Of a stretch of DNA of 64,000 bases, positions 11,464-22,798 are shown piece after piece. The notes below the pieces were generated by a model, which searched no databases, was not told where the DNA came from, and worked only from the letters and a program-made list of their open reading frames with translations. Source of the DNA: Pseudofabraea citricarpa (taxonomy: Eukaryota; Ascomycota; Leotiomycetes; Helotiales; Dermateaceae). The stretch is from assembly GCA_029641185.1 (NCBI GenBank), contig JAPWGK010000014.1, positions 744,001 to 808,000 of the forward strand. Direction: 5' to 3'. Numbering within the stretch: the stretch's first letter is position 1; every line of letters starts with the position of its first letter. The translations under genes were made by a program, and so were the position numbers.

Positions 11464-12420
11464 ATGTTAAAGAAGACAGGTATTCTCTTCGGATCCTTAC
11501 CGTCCATGCACTGCGTCCATTCTCCAAGTCTAACATCTACGACGTCACCACCTCCGTTCCGGACCACGAAGCAGTCATGTCGAACATATGCTATGGTATC
11601 CGATGGGCATAGCAGACACCACCATAATGGCCTCCGGTGGCCCGAAATCACATCTGCCAACACGATTCCTACCCCGTACCAAATCTTCAATCAGAAAAAA
11701 GGTTCGAAATACTCAAAGCAAAGGTTTTATGAACTGGTGAAGCTCTACCACCCCGATCGACACGACTACTCCGCAGCATACGATGGTCTGTCATACGAGA
11801 CGAAGATAGAGAGATATCGGCTGGTGGTAGCTGCAAATGAACTTCTCTCCGATCCTGTCAAGAGGGGTGCATATGACTGCTACGGAGCAGGATGGAATGG
11901 CCAACCAGATGTTTTATCCCCTCGAGATGCTTCAGATGCCTCTGAAACATGGGGCAGAGGTTGGAGAGGTGGGCCAGAGGGCCCAAGTCAAAACGCCACA
12001 TGGGAAGACTGGGAAAAGTGGTATCAACGAGACGCGAAGGGGCCTCAAGAGCCTACGTATGTGTCGAACTCTACCTTTGTTGGCCTGATAGTTACGTTCG
12101 CGATCCTTGGTGGCATTGGACAATTTACGCGGGTGGAGGATTACTCAATTAAATTTCTAGCACAACGGGACACTCTTCATGACCAGATGTCGAAAGACCT
12201 AATGCGTCGACGGAAAGATACCACGACCGTCTTTGGGTCGAGGGAAGAAAGAATCGATAGCTTCCTGAAGCAGAGAGACCCTGTAGGATACTTGTCGACG
12301 GAATCTCGCGATGTGGCATACCGGAAACTGCTGTCTGCTCCTGAAGTCTGCTCGACCGGTGAGAACAAAGAAAGACCAATGGATATTTACCACCCAAAGA
12401 GCAATCCCAAGGATGGCTGA
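11464..12420 (+). CDS. J-domain (DnaJ-like) protein with one membrane segment, probably mitochondrial
   Basis: Single-exon frame of 318 residues from the ATG at 11464. Residues 1-45 are rich in S, T, R and K with few acids, like a mitochondrial presequence. A J domain follows (TPYQIF, then FYELVKLYHPDRHD with the diagnostic HPD, then AANELLSDPVKRGAYD). There is no G/F zinc-finger region, so it is a type III J protein that should stimulate an Hsp70. A hydrophobic segment (FVGLIVTFAILGGIGQF) near residue 205 would anchor it, with a charged C-terminal domain after it. Organelle assignment is inference. The partner Hsp70 is not known. Confidence 0.85.
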   Translation: MLKKTGILFGSLPSMHCVHSPSLTSTTSPPPFRTTKQSCRTYAMVSDGHSRHHHNGLRWPEITSANTIPTPYQIFNQKKGSKYSKQRFYELVKLYHPDRHDYSAAYDGLSYETKIERYRLVVAANELLSDPVKRGAYDCYGAGWNGQPDVLSPRDASDASETWGRGWRGGPEGPSQNATWEDWEKWYQRDAKGPQEPTYVSNSTFVGLIVTFAILGGIGQFTRVEDYSIKFLAQRDTLHDQMSKDLMRRRKDTTTVFGSREERIDSFLKQRDPVGYLSTESRDVAYRKLLSAPEVCSTGENKERPMDIYHPKSNPKDG

Positions 12421-13088
12421 CTGAAAGGAACAGTTACTGAAAGAAAATAGGAACACTCAGCCTCGGAGCTGGCATGAGAGAAGCGTGCCGAAAATGGCAT
12501 GGAGACTTAGGAGCTTGTGCAAGACACATCCAGGACGTTCCGGCCCGTCGGATGATACGGCAGGTGGAGATGAAAGAAACAAGCGACCTGAATGGCTTTG
12601 GGTTTGATACAGTACTGTAGCACAGCACAGGAGCAATAAGCATCACCGAGACCCAATAAAGTCTTCTAGATTTAGATGTCCGAATGCAAGCCAACCGATT
12701 AGTTTATAACAAGCTTAAGGTATAGAGAGATTCGTCATAGCCAGGTCAGTAAATGGCCTCGCTTGACTCAGCCTCGTGATTGGAGCTGAACTGGCTGGCC
12801 TCGTTTGCTCCGCCTTGTCACGATCCTTGAGGCTTAACCTCGCCACATCCATCAACTCCAAATAAACTTCCCTACCAACGAGACCAGATACCAAAGCGAA
12901 ACTCAACCAAATACTCTTTAAAGGTGGCTCAATTCAGGAATACCCTCCTCTTTCTCTCCCCATTCCTTATCTTCTCCCTCGCACTCCTATCACATCTTTG
13001 CTTCCCCTCAGCCTCGTCATCCCTCTTCCCCTCCTTAACTACCCCACACCCAAACACCAACATCCAAACGGATACAAATATCGACAAG
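12421..13088. other. Spacer and CT-rich leader of the chitinase gene
   Basis: CT-rich from about 12930 to 13080, typical of a fungal leader. A frame from 12924 reads like a signal peptide but begins with GTG and no in-frame ATG was found above it, so it was not joined to the chitinase. Confidence 0.45.
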
Positions 13089-14521
13089 ATGGGAGGTGGG
13101 GATGGATACAGATCCGTAGCCTATTTCGTGAACGTAAGTCACGTTCCTGAAGATAAGTGAAGCATGAATTCCTAACTCTTACTTTAGTGGGCTATCTATG
13201 GGCGGAAATTCCGAGCTCAGGACCTGCCAGCTGACAAGCTCACGCATGTGTTGTATGCGTTTGCGAACGTGAGGCCAGAATCCGGAGAAGTGTATGTATA
13301 TCTCTTTGTTTCTGGATATCCAAAAGCTACTCCGGACTGATTTTCTCCTAGCTATCTCACAGATACGTGGGCCGACACAGGTACGTGACATGTGCAAGAA
13401 CCAAGCAGGCGATGAATTCTGACTTTGCTCAGATATCCACTACGAGGGAGATAGCTGGAACGACGTAGGCACCAATCTCTACGGGTGCCTCAAACAGCTC
13501 AACCTCCTGAAGAAGCAGAACCGCAACTTGAAAGTCCTCCTCTCCATCGGCGGCTGGACATACTCGTCCAACTTCGCCCAAGCAGCATCCACGCCGGCAG
13601 GACGGAGCCAATTCGCGTCGTCCTCGGTGCAGCTGCTCAAAGACCTGGGACTCGACGGTCTCGACATCGACTGGGAGTACCCGACATGCAGCAAAGAAGC
13701 CGAAGATTTCGTGCTGCTCCTGCAAGAATGCCGGCGTGCTCTGGACAGCTACAGCCAGAGCACCGGGGGGCATCACCATTTCGAGCTCACCGTCGCGAGT
13801 CCGGCCGGGGCCCAGAACTACGAGAAGATGAACCTCCGCGCCATGGACGCCTACCTGGACTTCTGGAATCTCATGGCCTATGATTATGCCGGCTCGTGGG
13901 ATTCTACGGCTGGCCACCAGGCAGCCCTGCATTGCTCCAAGGGCAACCCGGGCTGCACGCCGTTCGACACGGACCACGCCGTCAAATACTACGTCTCACA
14001 AGGCATCGCCAGCTCCAAGATCGTGCTCGGCATGCCGCTGTACGGCCGGGCCTTTGAGAACACGGCTGGTCTGGGACAGCCGTTCAACGGAGTCGGCCAG
14101 GGAACGTGGGAGAACGGCGTGCATGATTTCAAGACGCTGCCGTTGGGGAATGCCAAGGAGATCTTCGACCCAGATGCCCAAGCTAGCTATAGCTATGACG
14201 AGGGGACTAAGTGTCTGGTTTCGTACGATACGGTGCCCATGGCGCGGATGAAGGCCGAGTGGATCAAGAAGAAGCATCTCGGCGGTGCTATGTGGTGGTA
14301 AGTTTTCCTGGCCCATGAATCCTCGGTTTTGCATCTCTTTCTGCATCGAGGCAAAGACTAACGTGCTTTCTTCTTCTCTTCATAGGGAATCGAGTGCGGA
14401 TCGGACGGGAAAGTTGAGCATCATTGGAAACGTCGTTCATGTCCTTGGGAATCTAGAGCAGAAGAAGAACTGCCTGGAATATCCGCAGTCAAAGTATGAG
14501 AATCTGAAGAAAGGTCTTTAA
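13089..14521 (+). CDS. GH18 chitinase, leaderless intracellular type
   Basis: Five exons, 13089-13133, 13188-13291, 13352-13380, 13433-14297 and 14386-14521, join in phase for 392 residues. Glycoside hydrolase family 18 hydrolyses beta-1,4-linked chitin by substrate-assisted catalysis. Visible motifs are the strand-1 start [23 protein letters not shown] (strand 3), and the catalytic [10 protein letters not shown] with its acid glutamate. The barrel-end motif GGAMWWESSAD is split by the last intron. The ATG at 13089 puts the barrel almost at the N-terminus, without a signal peptide, as in the group of fungal chitinases linked to autolysis and wall remodelling. No chitin-binding module is present. 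Exon 3 is only 29 nt. Confidence 0.93.
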
Positions 14522-14715
14522 AAAGCTGGGTCTGGATTTTGGATAGGCAATATCCTTAAGCGGCTGTCTAGGATATACCATTCTATTGAGTTAGCTGGGT
14601 AAAATCTGAGAAAATAAAGGGATTTTTGGATTCATGACTGGACTGCTTACCACTTGTTTTCGACTTCACAATAATCGTAGACCCTGGTTCAATATGGACA
14701 GAGGCGTGCGGTAAA

Positions 14716-15645
14716 TCATGGTAAGATTTCTTTACTCTTCTTGATATTAACCCAACTCCTCTCTCCAGGCGGGTCGCCTCGCAAAGCGGCATCTCCATCT
14801 TCGATACACTCTCTCACCTCGGGGCCACCCACGCGTCTCTCCTGCCACCTCTCTAACAGTTTCCTCACTGGCAACCACTCCTTCTCAGCACTCTCCCTCT
14901 CCCCATTCTCAACGAGCTCTCGAATCTTCTGCGGCGTAGCCAAAACCCTCTGAGCCAATTCCCTCTTCTTCCTCCGAGTCTCTTCTTCCTTCCAATTCCC
15001 ATTCCCCTCCAACTCCTCCCTCAGGCGATCTCTGATGCCGACGGCCCGCTCGTAGATATCGCGAATGGCCGGGTCCAGCGTGTTGGCCATGGGGTTCAGC
15101 GGATCCATGTTATCCCTCATCCTGCGGATCGTCTCGGTGGCGGCGATCAGCTTGCTGTAGTTGTCATAGACGAGCGCCTTCTTCTCGGCGTCGAGGGCGC
15201 GGATGTCCGTCAGGACGGCATTGTAGGTCCGCAGCAGCTGGCCGAGGCTCTGCGTCTCCAGGCACGTCTTGACGTACTCGTCGCCCGAGAAGTGCGGCGA
15301 GTCGAGCTCCGACTCGGCCACGTCTGAGTGGTCGTTGGACGAGAGCTCCGACGCTGTTTCCTCGGCCACGGCCGCGCGCGACGACGACGACGACGCTGAT
15401 GCTGATGCTGATGCGGCGCTGGCGTTCTTCAGGTTGTAGTACTCGCGCAGCGCGGTCCGGTTGCGCCGCAGCGCCGGTGCTGCTTGCCCCCCTTGACTCT
15501 GTGATGCTGGTTGTGGAAGTGGTGAGCCGCTCTCTGATCGAGGCACGTCGAGACTCGGTCGTGATGAGGATGTGGGTGTTGCGATCTGCGGGATTCTGCG
15601 GCCGCCGTTCACTGAGGAATCGCGAGGGGATGCGATGGTGGACAT
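14716..15645 (-). CDS. vps51: GARP/EARP tethering complex subunit VPS51
   Basis: Single exon of 309 residues. Vps51 is the small subunit of the GARP complex, which tethers endosome-derived vesicles at the trans-Golgi through the SNARE Tlg1. The N-terminal 130 residues are low complexity with a serine/alanine run (ASASASASSSSS). The conserved Vps51 segment includes RRNRTALREYYNL, then DSPHFSGDEYVKTCLE and LLRTYNAVLTDIRALDAEKKALVYDNYSKLI, a helical bundle forming the complex core. The ATG at 15645 was chosen because the upstream frame begins at a TTG. The gene is head to head with RMI1. Confidence 0.92.
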   Translation of the reverse strand: MSTIASPRDSSVNGGRRIPQIATPTSSSRPSLDVPRSESGSPLPQPASQSQGGQAAPALRRNRTALREYYNLKNASAASASASASSSSSRAAVAEETASELSSNDHSDVAESELDSPHFSGDEYVKTCLETQSLGQLLRTYNAVLTDIRALDAEKKALVYDNYSKLIAATETIRRMRDNMDPLNPMANTLDPAIRDIYERAVGIRDRLREELEGNGNWKEEETRRKKRELAQRVLATPQKIRELVENGERESAEKEWLPVRKLLERWQERRVGGPEVRECIEDGDAALRGDPPGERSWVNIKKSKEILP

Positions 15646-15908
15646 GATTGAGGCGAGGGGATTGGCATGAGAATCGACAGGTAGGCAGCTGTTTCGTCGC
15701 ACGCAAGGTAAGATGGGCGAGGAAGGTATGGTGGTGTTCAGGAGCTTGAGCTTGAGCTTGAGCTTCATCAGCTCGCGTAAGGTGAGGCCAGCGCGATAAG
15801 AAGCAAGGCTGACTCGGTTGACAAGGCTCTGCAAATGAACGCTGGAAACCTTCAGCCTCGTCTCTCTCTTGCATCCATCAACAGATCAAGCACAACACAA
15901 AAGGGAAG
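15646..15908. promoter_or_regulatory. Short bidirectional promoter, VPS51/RMI1
   Basis: Only 263 bp separate two divergent start codons, so both promoters must share this stretch. No TATA box is obvious. Confidence 0.6.
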
Positions 15909-16649
15909 ATGACAACACCCACGCCCACGCTCGCCCAGCTCAGAAACGCAATAACCTCGTCGGGCCTCCCCGCTCCATCCGATGCCTTCCTGCAACCGAT
16001 CCTCCAGCCTCGACCCGTCGCCGCCCTCGCCGCAACCGCCAAACACCGTCTCTTGTCGTCGAACCTCGCAAACGCACCTTCAATCCTCTCCCCGCAGGCC
16101 GGCACTCTTCCGGGCACAGTGACAGACGTGACGGTCAAGTCGCGCGTGCTCACGGAAGAAGTATGCGTGCAGATGCTGGACATCGAGGACATCGGACACA
16201 GTCGGTGGGACCAAGTCGACGGGCTCGAGAAGGAGCGGAAAGGCGAGAGCGTCAAGGGACGGGAAGTGATCCGCGTAGTCCCTGACTCTGAACCGACTAC
16301 GCAGGTCGCCACGCAGGCGCAGGCGCAGGCTTCTGCGCCGCTGCTGAGCCAGGGTCCCTTCAAGCTGCTGCTGCAGGATTCGAAAGGTGTGAAGGTCTAC
16401 GCCTTGGAGTTGCGCAGGGTCGACAGGATCACCATGCCCAAGGTCGCTGGTCCTGCGGGTATGAGTATTGGGTGTAAGATGATGTTGAGGAGAGGCACGA
16501 AGGTCGCGAGGGGGGTGGTTTTGCTGGAGCCGAAGGATGTTGTTGTGCTGGGTGGGAAGATTGAGGTTCTTGATAAGGAGTGGAGGGAGGGGAGGGAGAA
16601 GAGGTTGCGAGAGGAAGTGGGAGATACGAGCACGAGGGTTGGGAATTGA
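15909..16649 (+). CDS. rmi1: RecQ-mediated genome instability protein 1 (RMI1)
   Basis: Single exon of 246 residues. RMI1 is the OB-fold partner of topoisomerase III and RecQ helicase (Sgs1-Top3-Rmi1), which dissolves double Holliday junctions in the nucleus. The N-terminal helical part (LAQLRNAITSSGLP) is followed by the RMI1 OB-fold core (PGTVTDVTVKSRVLTEEVCVQML, FKLLLQDSKGVKVYALE and GCKMMLRRGTKVARGVVLLEP). The single OB fold and the length match fungal rather than animal RMI1. It is divergent from VPS51. Confidence 0.9.
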   Translation: MTTPTPTLAQLRNAITSSGLPAPSDAFLQPILQPRPVAALAATAKHRLLSSNLANAPSILSPQAGTLPGTVTDVTVKSRVLTEEVCVQMLDIEDIGHSRWDQVDGLEKERKGESVKGREVIRVVPDSEPTTQVATQAQAQASAPLLSQGPFKLLLQDSKGVKVYALELRRVDRITMPKVAGPAGMSIGCKMMLRRGTKVARGVVLLEPKDVVVLGGKIEVLDKEWREGREKRLREEVGDTSTRVGN

Positions 16650-17937
16650 CCTTTTGTACTGGTGGGATATTATTGACGTGGCAGGAGTTTAGTAGCATAG
16701 ATACCCAGGAATTTCATTTCTTATTTCTTGACTTCGGTGTTTATAGTAGATGGGGTTTATAAATCTTGAGTTTTGATCATCACAATCAACCTACCTATGA
16801 ACCTCCGTCCTGTTCTCTAAAGCCAGAGAAGCTAAGAGAGAAAAACTAATTCAAGTAATCAATCTCTCCAACCTCGTCCATATCCCCATCTTACCTCTCT
16901 TCATCCTCTCTTTCAGATTCCTTGCATGGATAGCTAGAGAGATCCAAGTAGATATAAGAAATAAGCCATTCCAAAAATCACCTACCTACTAACCTAGATA
17001 CCAAACCCAAGGCCAGATTATATTACGTCGCTCGAGAAACAGAGACAGAAACAGAGACAGAAACAGAAACCTGACCATGAACATACGAAAAGCCTCTAGT
17101 GACAGACAGATTGCAAGACTTGTTAAAACCCCCCAATACAAGAGAGAGAGAGAGAGGAGTACCATGTATCTTGAGCACAACTCACTTTACTCACTTGACT
17201 TGACTTGATTTGACTTGACCAAGCTACCAAACCAACAAGAAAGAAAGAGATAAATAGATTAATTCAAAAAAGAAAAAACAAGAGATTACCTTCCTCCTCA
17301 TCTAAACTACTCTACCTATCCTATGATATAAATCACCAAACAGAACAAAACTCTGGCATGCACATATCTCGACTCTCGTTTCTGTTCCCCTTTCAGTTAC
17401 TACTTTCCATTCACCTTCAATCTAACGAGAGACACCAGGAAAGGGAAGAGATGTTCGACATTTTCATTTGCATGATTTGCATGATTTGATTGGTTGATTG
17501 GTTTGCTTGCTTGATTTGGTCCTGATGGTGGTGATGATGATAGCGATGAAGACGAAAATAAATCTGGAGAGAAGAGATCGGCTATCCATATCATCATCAC
17601 CATCGGCATCGCCACCACCACCACCACCAACACAAAATTTATATCACATCACGTCGTTTGAGCTTTGCTTGCTTGCTTTCTCTTGCCCTCCCTTCCTGTA
17701 ATATGCCCGGCCGCCCCAAGCCAACCCACATACACACACATCCATTTGCACACACAGAGAGACACAGACACAACAAATCCACAAAATTCCAAACGCCTTA
17801 ATTCTATCCCATCGAACGAGGACTCGCCTAGCTTTCGACGTCTTTCCGATTATTTCCAAGATTCGACCTCGCACAAAAAAAATGTCTGTGCCGCTAGAGA
17901 CACACTTTTTCCAGAGTTAGACCAAGTCATTGCGTGC
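16650..17937. other. Gene-free convergent spacer with microsatellites
   Basis: Between the 3' ends of RMI1 and the MAP kinase. It contains a GAGACAGAAACA-type repeat (about 17037-17070), a GA run (about 17141-17157), TTGACTTGA repeats (about 17190-17220), and ATG/CAC trinucleotide runs (about 17520-17635). No credible exon. Probably long 3' UTRs plus simple repeats. Confidence 0.55.
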
Positions 17938-19231
<1,294 letters not shown>

Positions 19232-22200
19232 GTTGGCAATATACGCTTGGACTCTGTTCGCAGTTTAAAACCAGTCGGGTTGAGGCTCGAAGATGGTTTC
19301 TTCGACGTCTACAGACTGTGTACAACCGGTGTTGCAAGCCGTTCGCAGATGGGGGAATGGGATAAAGATGTATTGGTGGAGCAGCAAATCGGAAATTCGA
19401 TGTCTTTGTTGTCTACCGTTCGTTGTCTTGCCTCTTTTAGCGTTGTTCCAGACACAGCGAGCACAATTGAAACCTTCCCAGGGTTCTCTCTGATATCAGG
19501 TGGTGCTCTGTCTACAATCAGCCCCGGAGAAGTGGTATGTATTCAGGACGCGAACCAGCGGATCGTGGTGTAGGGATGGTCTGTATGGGAGGAGGGAGGT
19601 TGGTAGGGTAATAGGGTCGGGTCGTGTCGTGATCTTCGTTATCATCAACTCTGGTAAGGTCTGGTCAGTGGTGCTTGGGTGCTGGTGCTAATGCTTTTGC
19701 GCTCGGCCCTGCGAGAGAAATGTCGCAGCTATGGTAATCTTGCTTCGGAGGATGGGACAGAATCGGGGGGAATTTGCCGCTATGGTTCGTTGCTGTGGCC
19801 CTCTGAGAGTCTAAGTCAAGGGAACAGAGGATCAGTACAGTACAGGACTACAGGTTCGCTCCTCGTCTTGGGAGGGGGATATCTGGGATCCAGCCTTCCA
19901 GGTTCCGCTGGTAGCTGGTGCTTTGTCGCAGCCAGCCCCGTTGTTGTCGGCTCTAGCCTCAGCATGCTCGCCCGCACTTTGGCTTCCAAAGCTTCCAGAA
20001 GCCGATCCCACCCACCATCTGGGAGGATGTGCGACACTGCACTTGCAGACGGACACTTTCAGATGCTTCATCTGGTCTCGGCTCTAACTCCCTTCACGGC
20101 GCACCTTGGGGGGGAGGGAGAGTTTTCGTACCTGCAATATTGCTCAATAATGAATGACCCAGACAACAATCGATGGTGCGGTGGTGGTGGTGGTGCTGGT
20201 GGTGGTGTTGATGTTGGATTGCCCCGCTACAGGGATGCGCCCGCCGTATTTTGCAAAGACGCTGGCTGCTGCTTCTGCTCTGCTGCTTCTCCTGCTGCTG
20301 CTGCTGACTCTTGAGTGTGTGAAAAGTGGGCTGCGGATGGTGGGCTGGGCAAAGATAGACGACTGCGGGCAGCTGGCACGAGAGTCTCGGAGAATTTGAG
20401 TTGACAAGTATAAATCAACGACGGACGACGGGTGCCTCGCAAGAGTCGTGTAGTGCGTGTGCAGAGTGTGTAGGATGTGCAGTGTGCAGTCTCTTTTCCT
20501 GTCGTCTGGATGCGCAAGAGGAGGGGAGGGGAGGGCAGGAGAGGAGAGGAGAGGGGTGGATGATGTATGGACGATGGAGGGGTGATGAGGAAGAGGAGGA
20601 GAGATTCGTGCTAGATGGTGTGCAGACTGCAGAGTGCAGATTGTGATGTGCCGTGCGGCGCTGCTTGTGCTGTGATGTGCGTGCTGTGAGATTGGTTTTG
20701 GTTTTGGTTGGGTTGGGTTGGTTTGACTATAATTTGATTTGATTTGATTGTTGGTCCAACCTGCAATAATGCAGCCAGCGCTCAGGAACTGAATCTTGTC
20801 ACGACTCACGACTCACGAATACAGGCTCAGGCTACGAGGTACTGTACAGTACAGGCTAGGTAGAAGCTACAGGCTCCAGGCTCCAGGCTATAGGCGGTGC
20901 TGCTGTAGACGGTGTGGACTGTATGGTATTACTGTCGGACCCCAACAAGCTCCAGGTGAGGGGTTTCCTAAGCGCCCGCGGGCCATCACAAGTTCACAAC
21001 CTAAATTCCAGGCGGGTCAAGCCAGGACTCAGGACTCAGAACTCACAGCGGGCGCCTGTTTCACCAGCCCCAAGAGCTTCGTTTCATGAGTGGCTGCCAC
21101 CGGCTGGACGCTGGCTGGCTACTGTACACACACTGGCCAGAAGTGTGACTCTCCAGTGCACTCTGCATAAGAAAGCCTCGCCGACCAAACAAAACAAGAA
21201 TAAGAACTCCTTTGCTATCTGTGTGTGTGATTTTGGCCCCCGCGGGCCCAGACCCCCCCACCCATCTCATCTCATCCCGACATTTATTATGAACTGCGAT
21301 ATCAGAAAGAGAGCTCGTCAACTCTCTGTCTCTAATCTCTCTCGCTCTATGCCAGTCAGTCAGCCGACCTGCTCTCTATCCGCTATACGATCCGTCATCA
21401 AAGCTACCCAGGCTGGCTACCTGGCTACCTAGCCACCGTTCCTCGCCGTGATGCGACTCAATAGACCCAATCAATAACAATAATACGATGCTACAATATG
21501 GTGACAAAGAGCTGAAGAAGATTGAGCAAAGACACTCCAGAATTGTGGGGATTCTTCTTGTCCCTCTGTCGATTTTCAACCATCGAATCGATTCACGGAC
21601 CGATCCTTCCCTGGCCTTCCCTTTCCCTTTCCCTGTCCTGCCCTGTCTTTTTCTCATCATCGCTTGCCTCTTGCCTGCTTGCCTGCTTGCCCTCGATAGC
21701 CGACCTAGCCAGCCAGCCAGCCAGCCGTAGCCGTACTCCGAACATGCGAGAGAGAACAAAAACAAGAACAAGAACAAGAACAAGAACGAGCTCCAGTCTG
21801 ATACTGGTACGAGCACAAGTCAAATAGTGCCGTGCCGTGCTGTTCCCCCGTCAGTGACAGATCCCAAAACAAAGAACGTCATCTGTCACATCGCCATCGG
21901 GGATTATCAGGAAGATAAACAGAGCCAGAGCTACTGTAAAGGGTCGAGAATACCTGGGTACCTGGTATCTGTACCTGTAGTTGTAAAAGTAAAAAGTAAA
22001 AGTAACGCACGAGCAAAGCAAGCGCCCGCGGGAAGCGGGAAACGTGAAGGCACACCCACCGCTATCACCGCTATCACTACTATTATCATCCTCATCCACG
22101 AGCGAGCGAGCAAGTAAGAAGCAAGCAAACGGGTAGAGGACAGCAGTGGCTGAGCAGTCTGGAGTCTGGACTTTCTACAGTACCGTAGACCCAGACCCTC

Positions 22201-22798
22201 TATCTATTGTGATCCAAGGCTGATCGGCGTCCATCCCTCCTGTATCCCTATCCCTATCCCTATCACTATCACTACTGTACCATCACCATCACCATCATCA
22301 TCATCATCATACAGAACCTACCTAGGTATTCAATGCTCCATGCATATTATTATGCGGAACCACACGTCAAACTGCCGGCCGCCAGACGCCCACACACTGC
22401 CCACACGCATTTCAATTCATGCAATGCATGCATGGGACTGGGCTTGGGACCGGGGACTTCAAAAAGAGAGAGGATATCAGACGAAAATTAACCGTACATC
22501 CCTGCCTCCATGTGAAGCCGTTGTTTTGCCCGCGTTTGACCATTATCGCCGTTCGTCTCATCCGAGATCCTTGCCCCTACTGTACGAAGACTGCACTTTC
22601 CCACTCGCGACCCGAGAACCGACAACCACGCTCCTCTCCGTGCACAACATCTTGACCACAACTATTGTACCAACTTCAGAGAATCACCAGACGGCACGCA
22701 CAGATCGACATCAGGAGCATGTGTATTTGTGTGATTTTTTTTGTATGACCAAAGGTTTTAAACTAAGATGCCTCTATGATGCTACAAGCTTGATTTGA
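19232..22798. other. 3.6-kb gene-free, low-complexity region upstream of the MAP kinase
   Basis: No supported gene; the open frames here are low-complexity or start at non-ATG codons. It contains short trinucleotide and pentanucleotide runs: GGT/TGCTGC (20176-20310), GGTTTGG-type (20693-20755), AAGAAC (about 21758-21790), CCAGCCAG (21708-21727), and CCCTAT/CATCAC/ATC (about 22245-22312). CCCGCGGG occurs at 20975, 21239 and 22025. GTACAGTAC occurs at 19835 and within a 14-bp perfect palindrome at 20839-20852. It probably holds the MAPK promoter and leader and the 3' side of SEC24. Confidence 0.55.

Noticed and set aside
15645..15834. Upstream extension of VPS51 (63 codons)
   Set aside because: It starts at TTG with low-complexity residues; the family start matches ATG 15645.
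20144..20809. 221-codon minus-strand frame upstream of the MAP kinase
   Set aside because: Composition is simple-repeat derived (S, T, H, P runs), with no family features and no conserved start context.
22245..22270. CCCTAT repeats resembling telomere DNA
   Set aside because: Only about three units, the sequence differs from CCCTAA, and it grades into CATCAC and ATC microsatellite.
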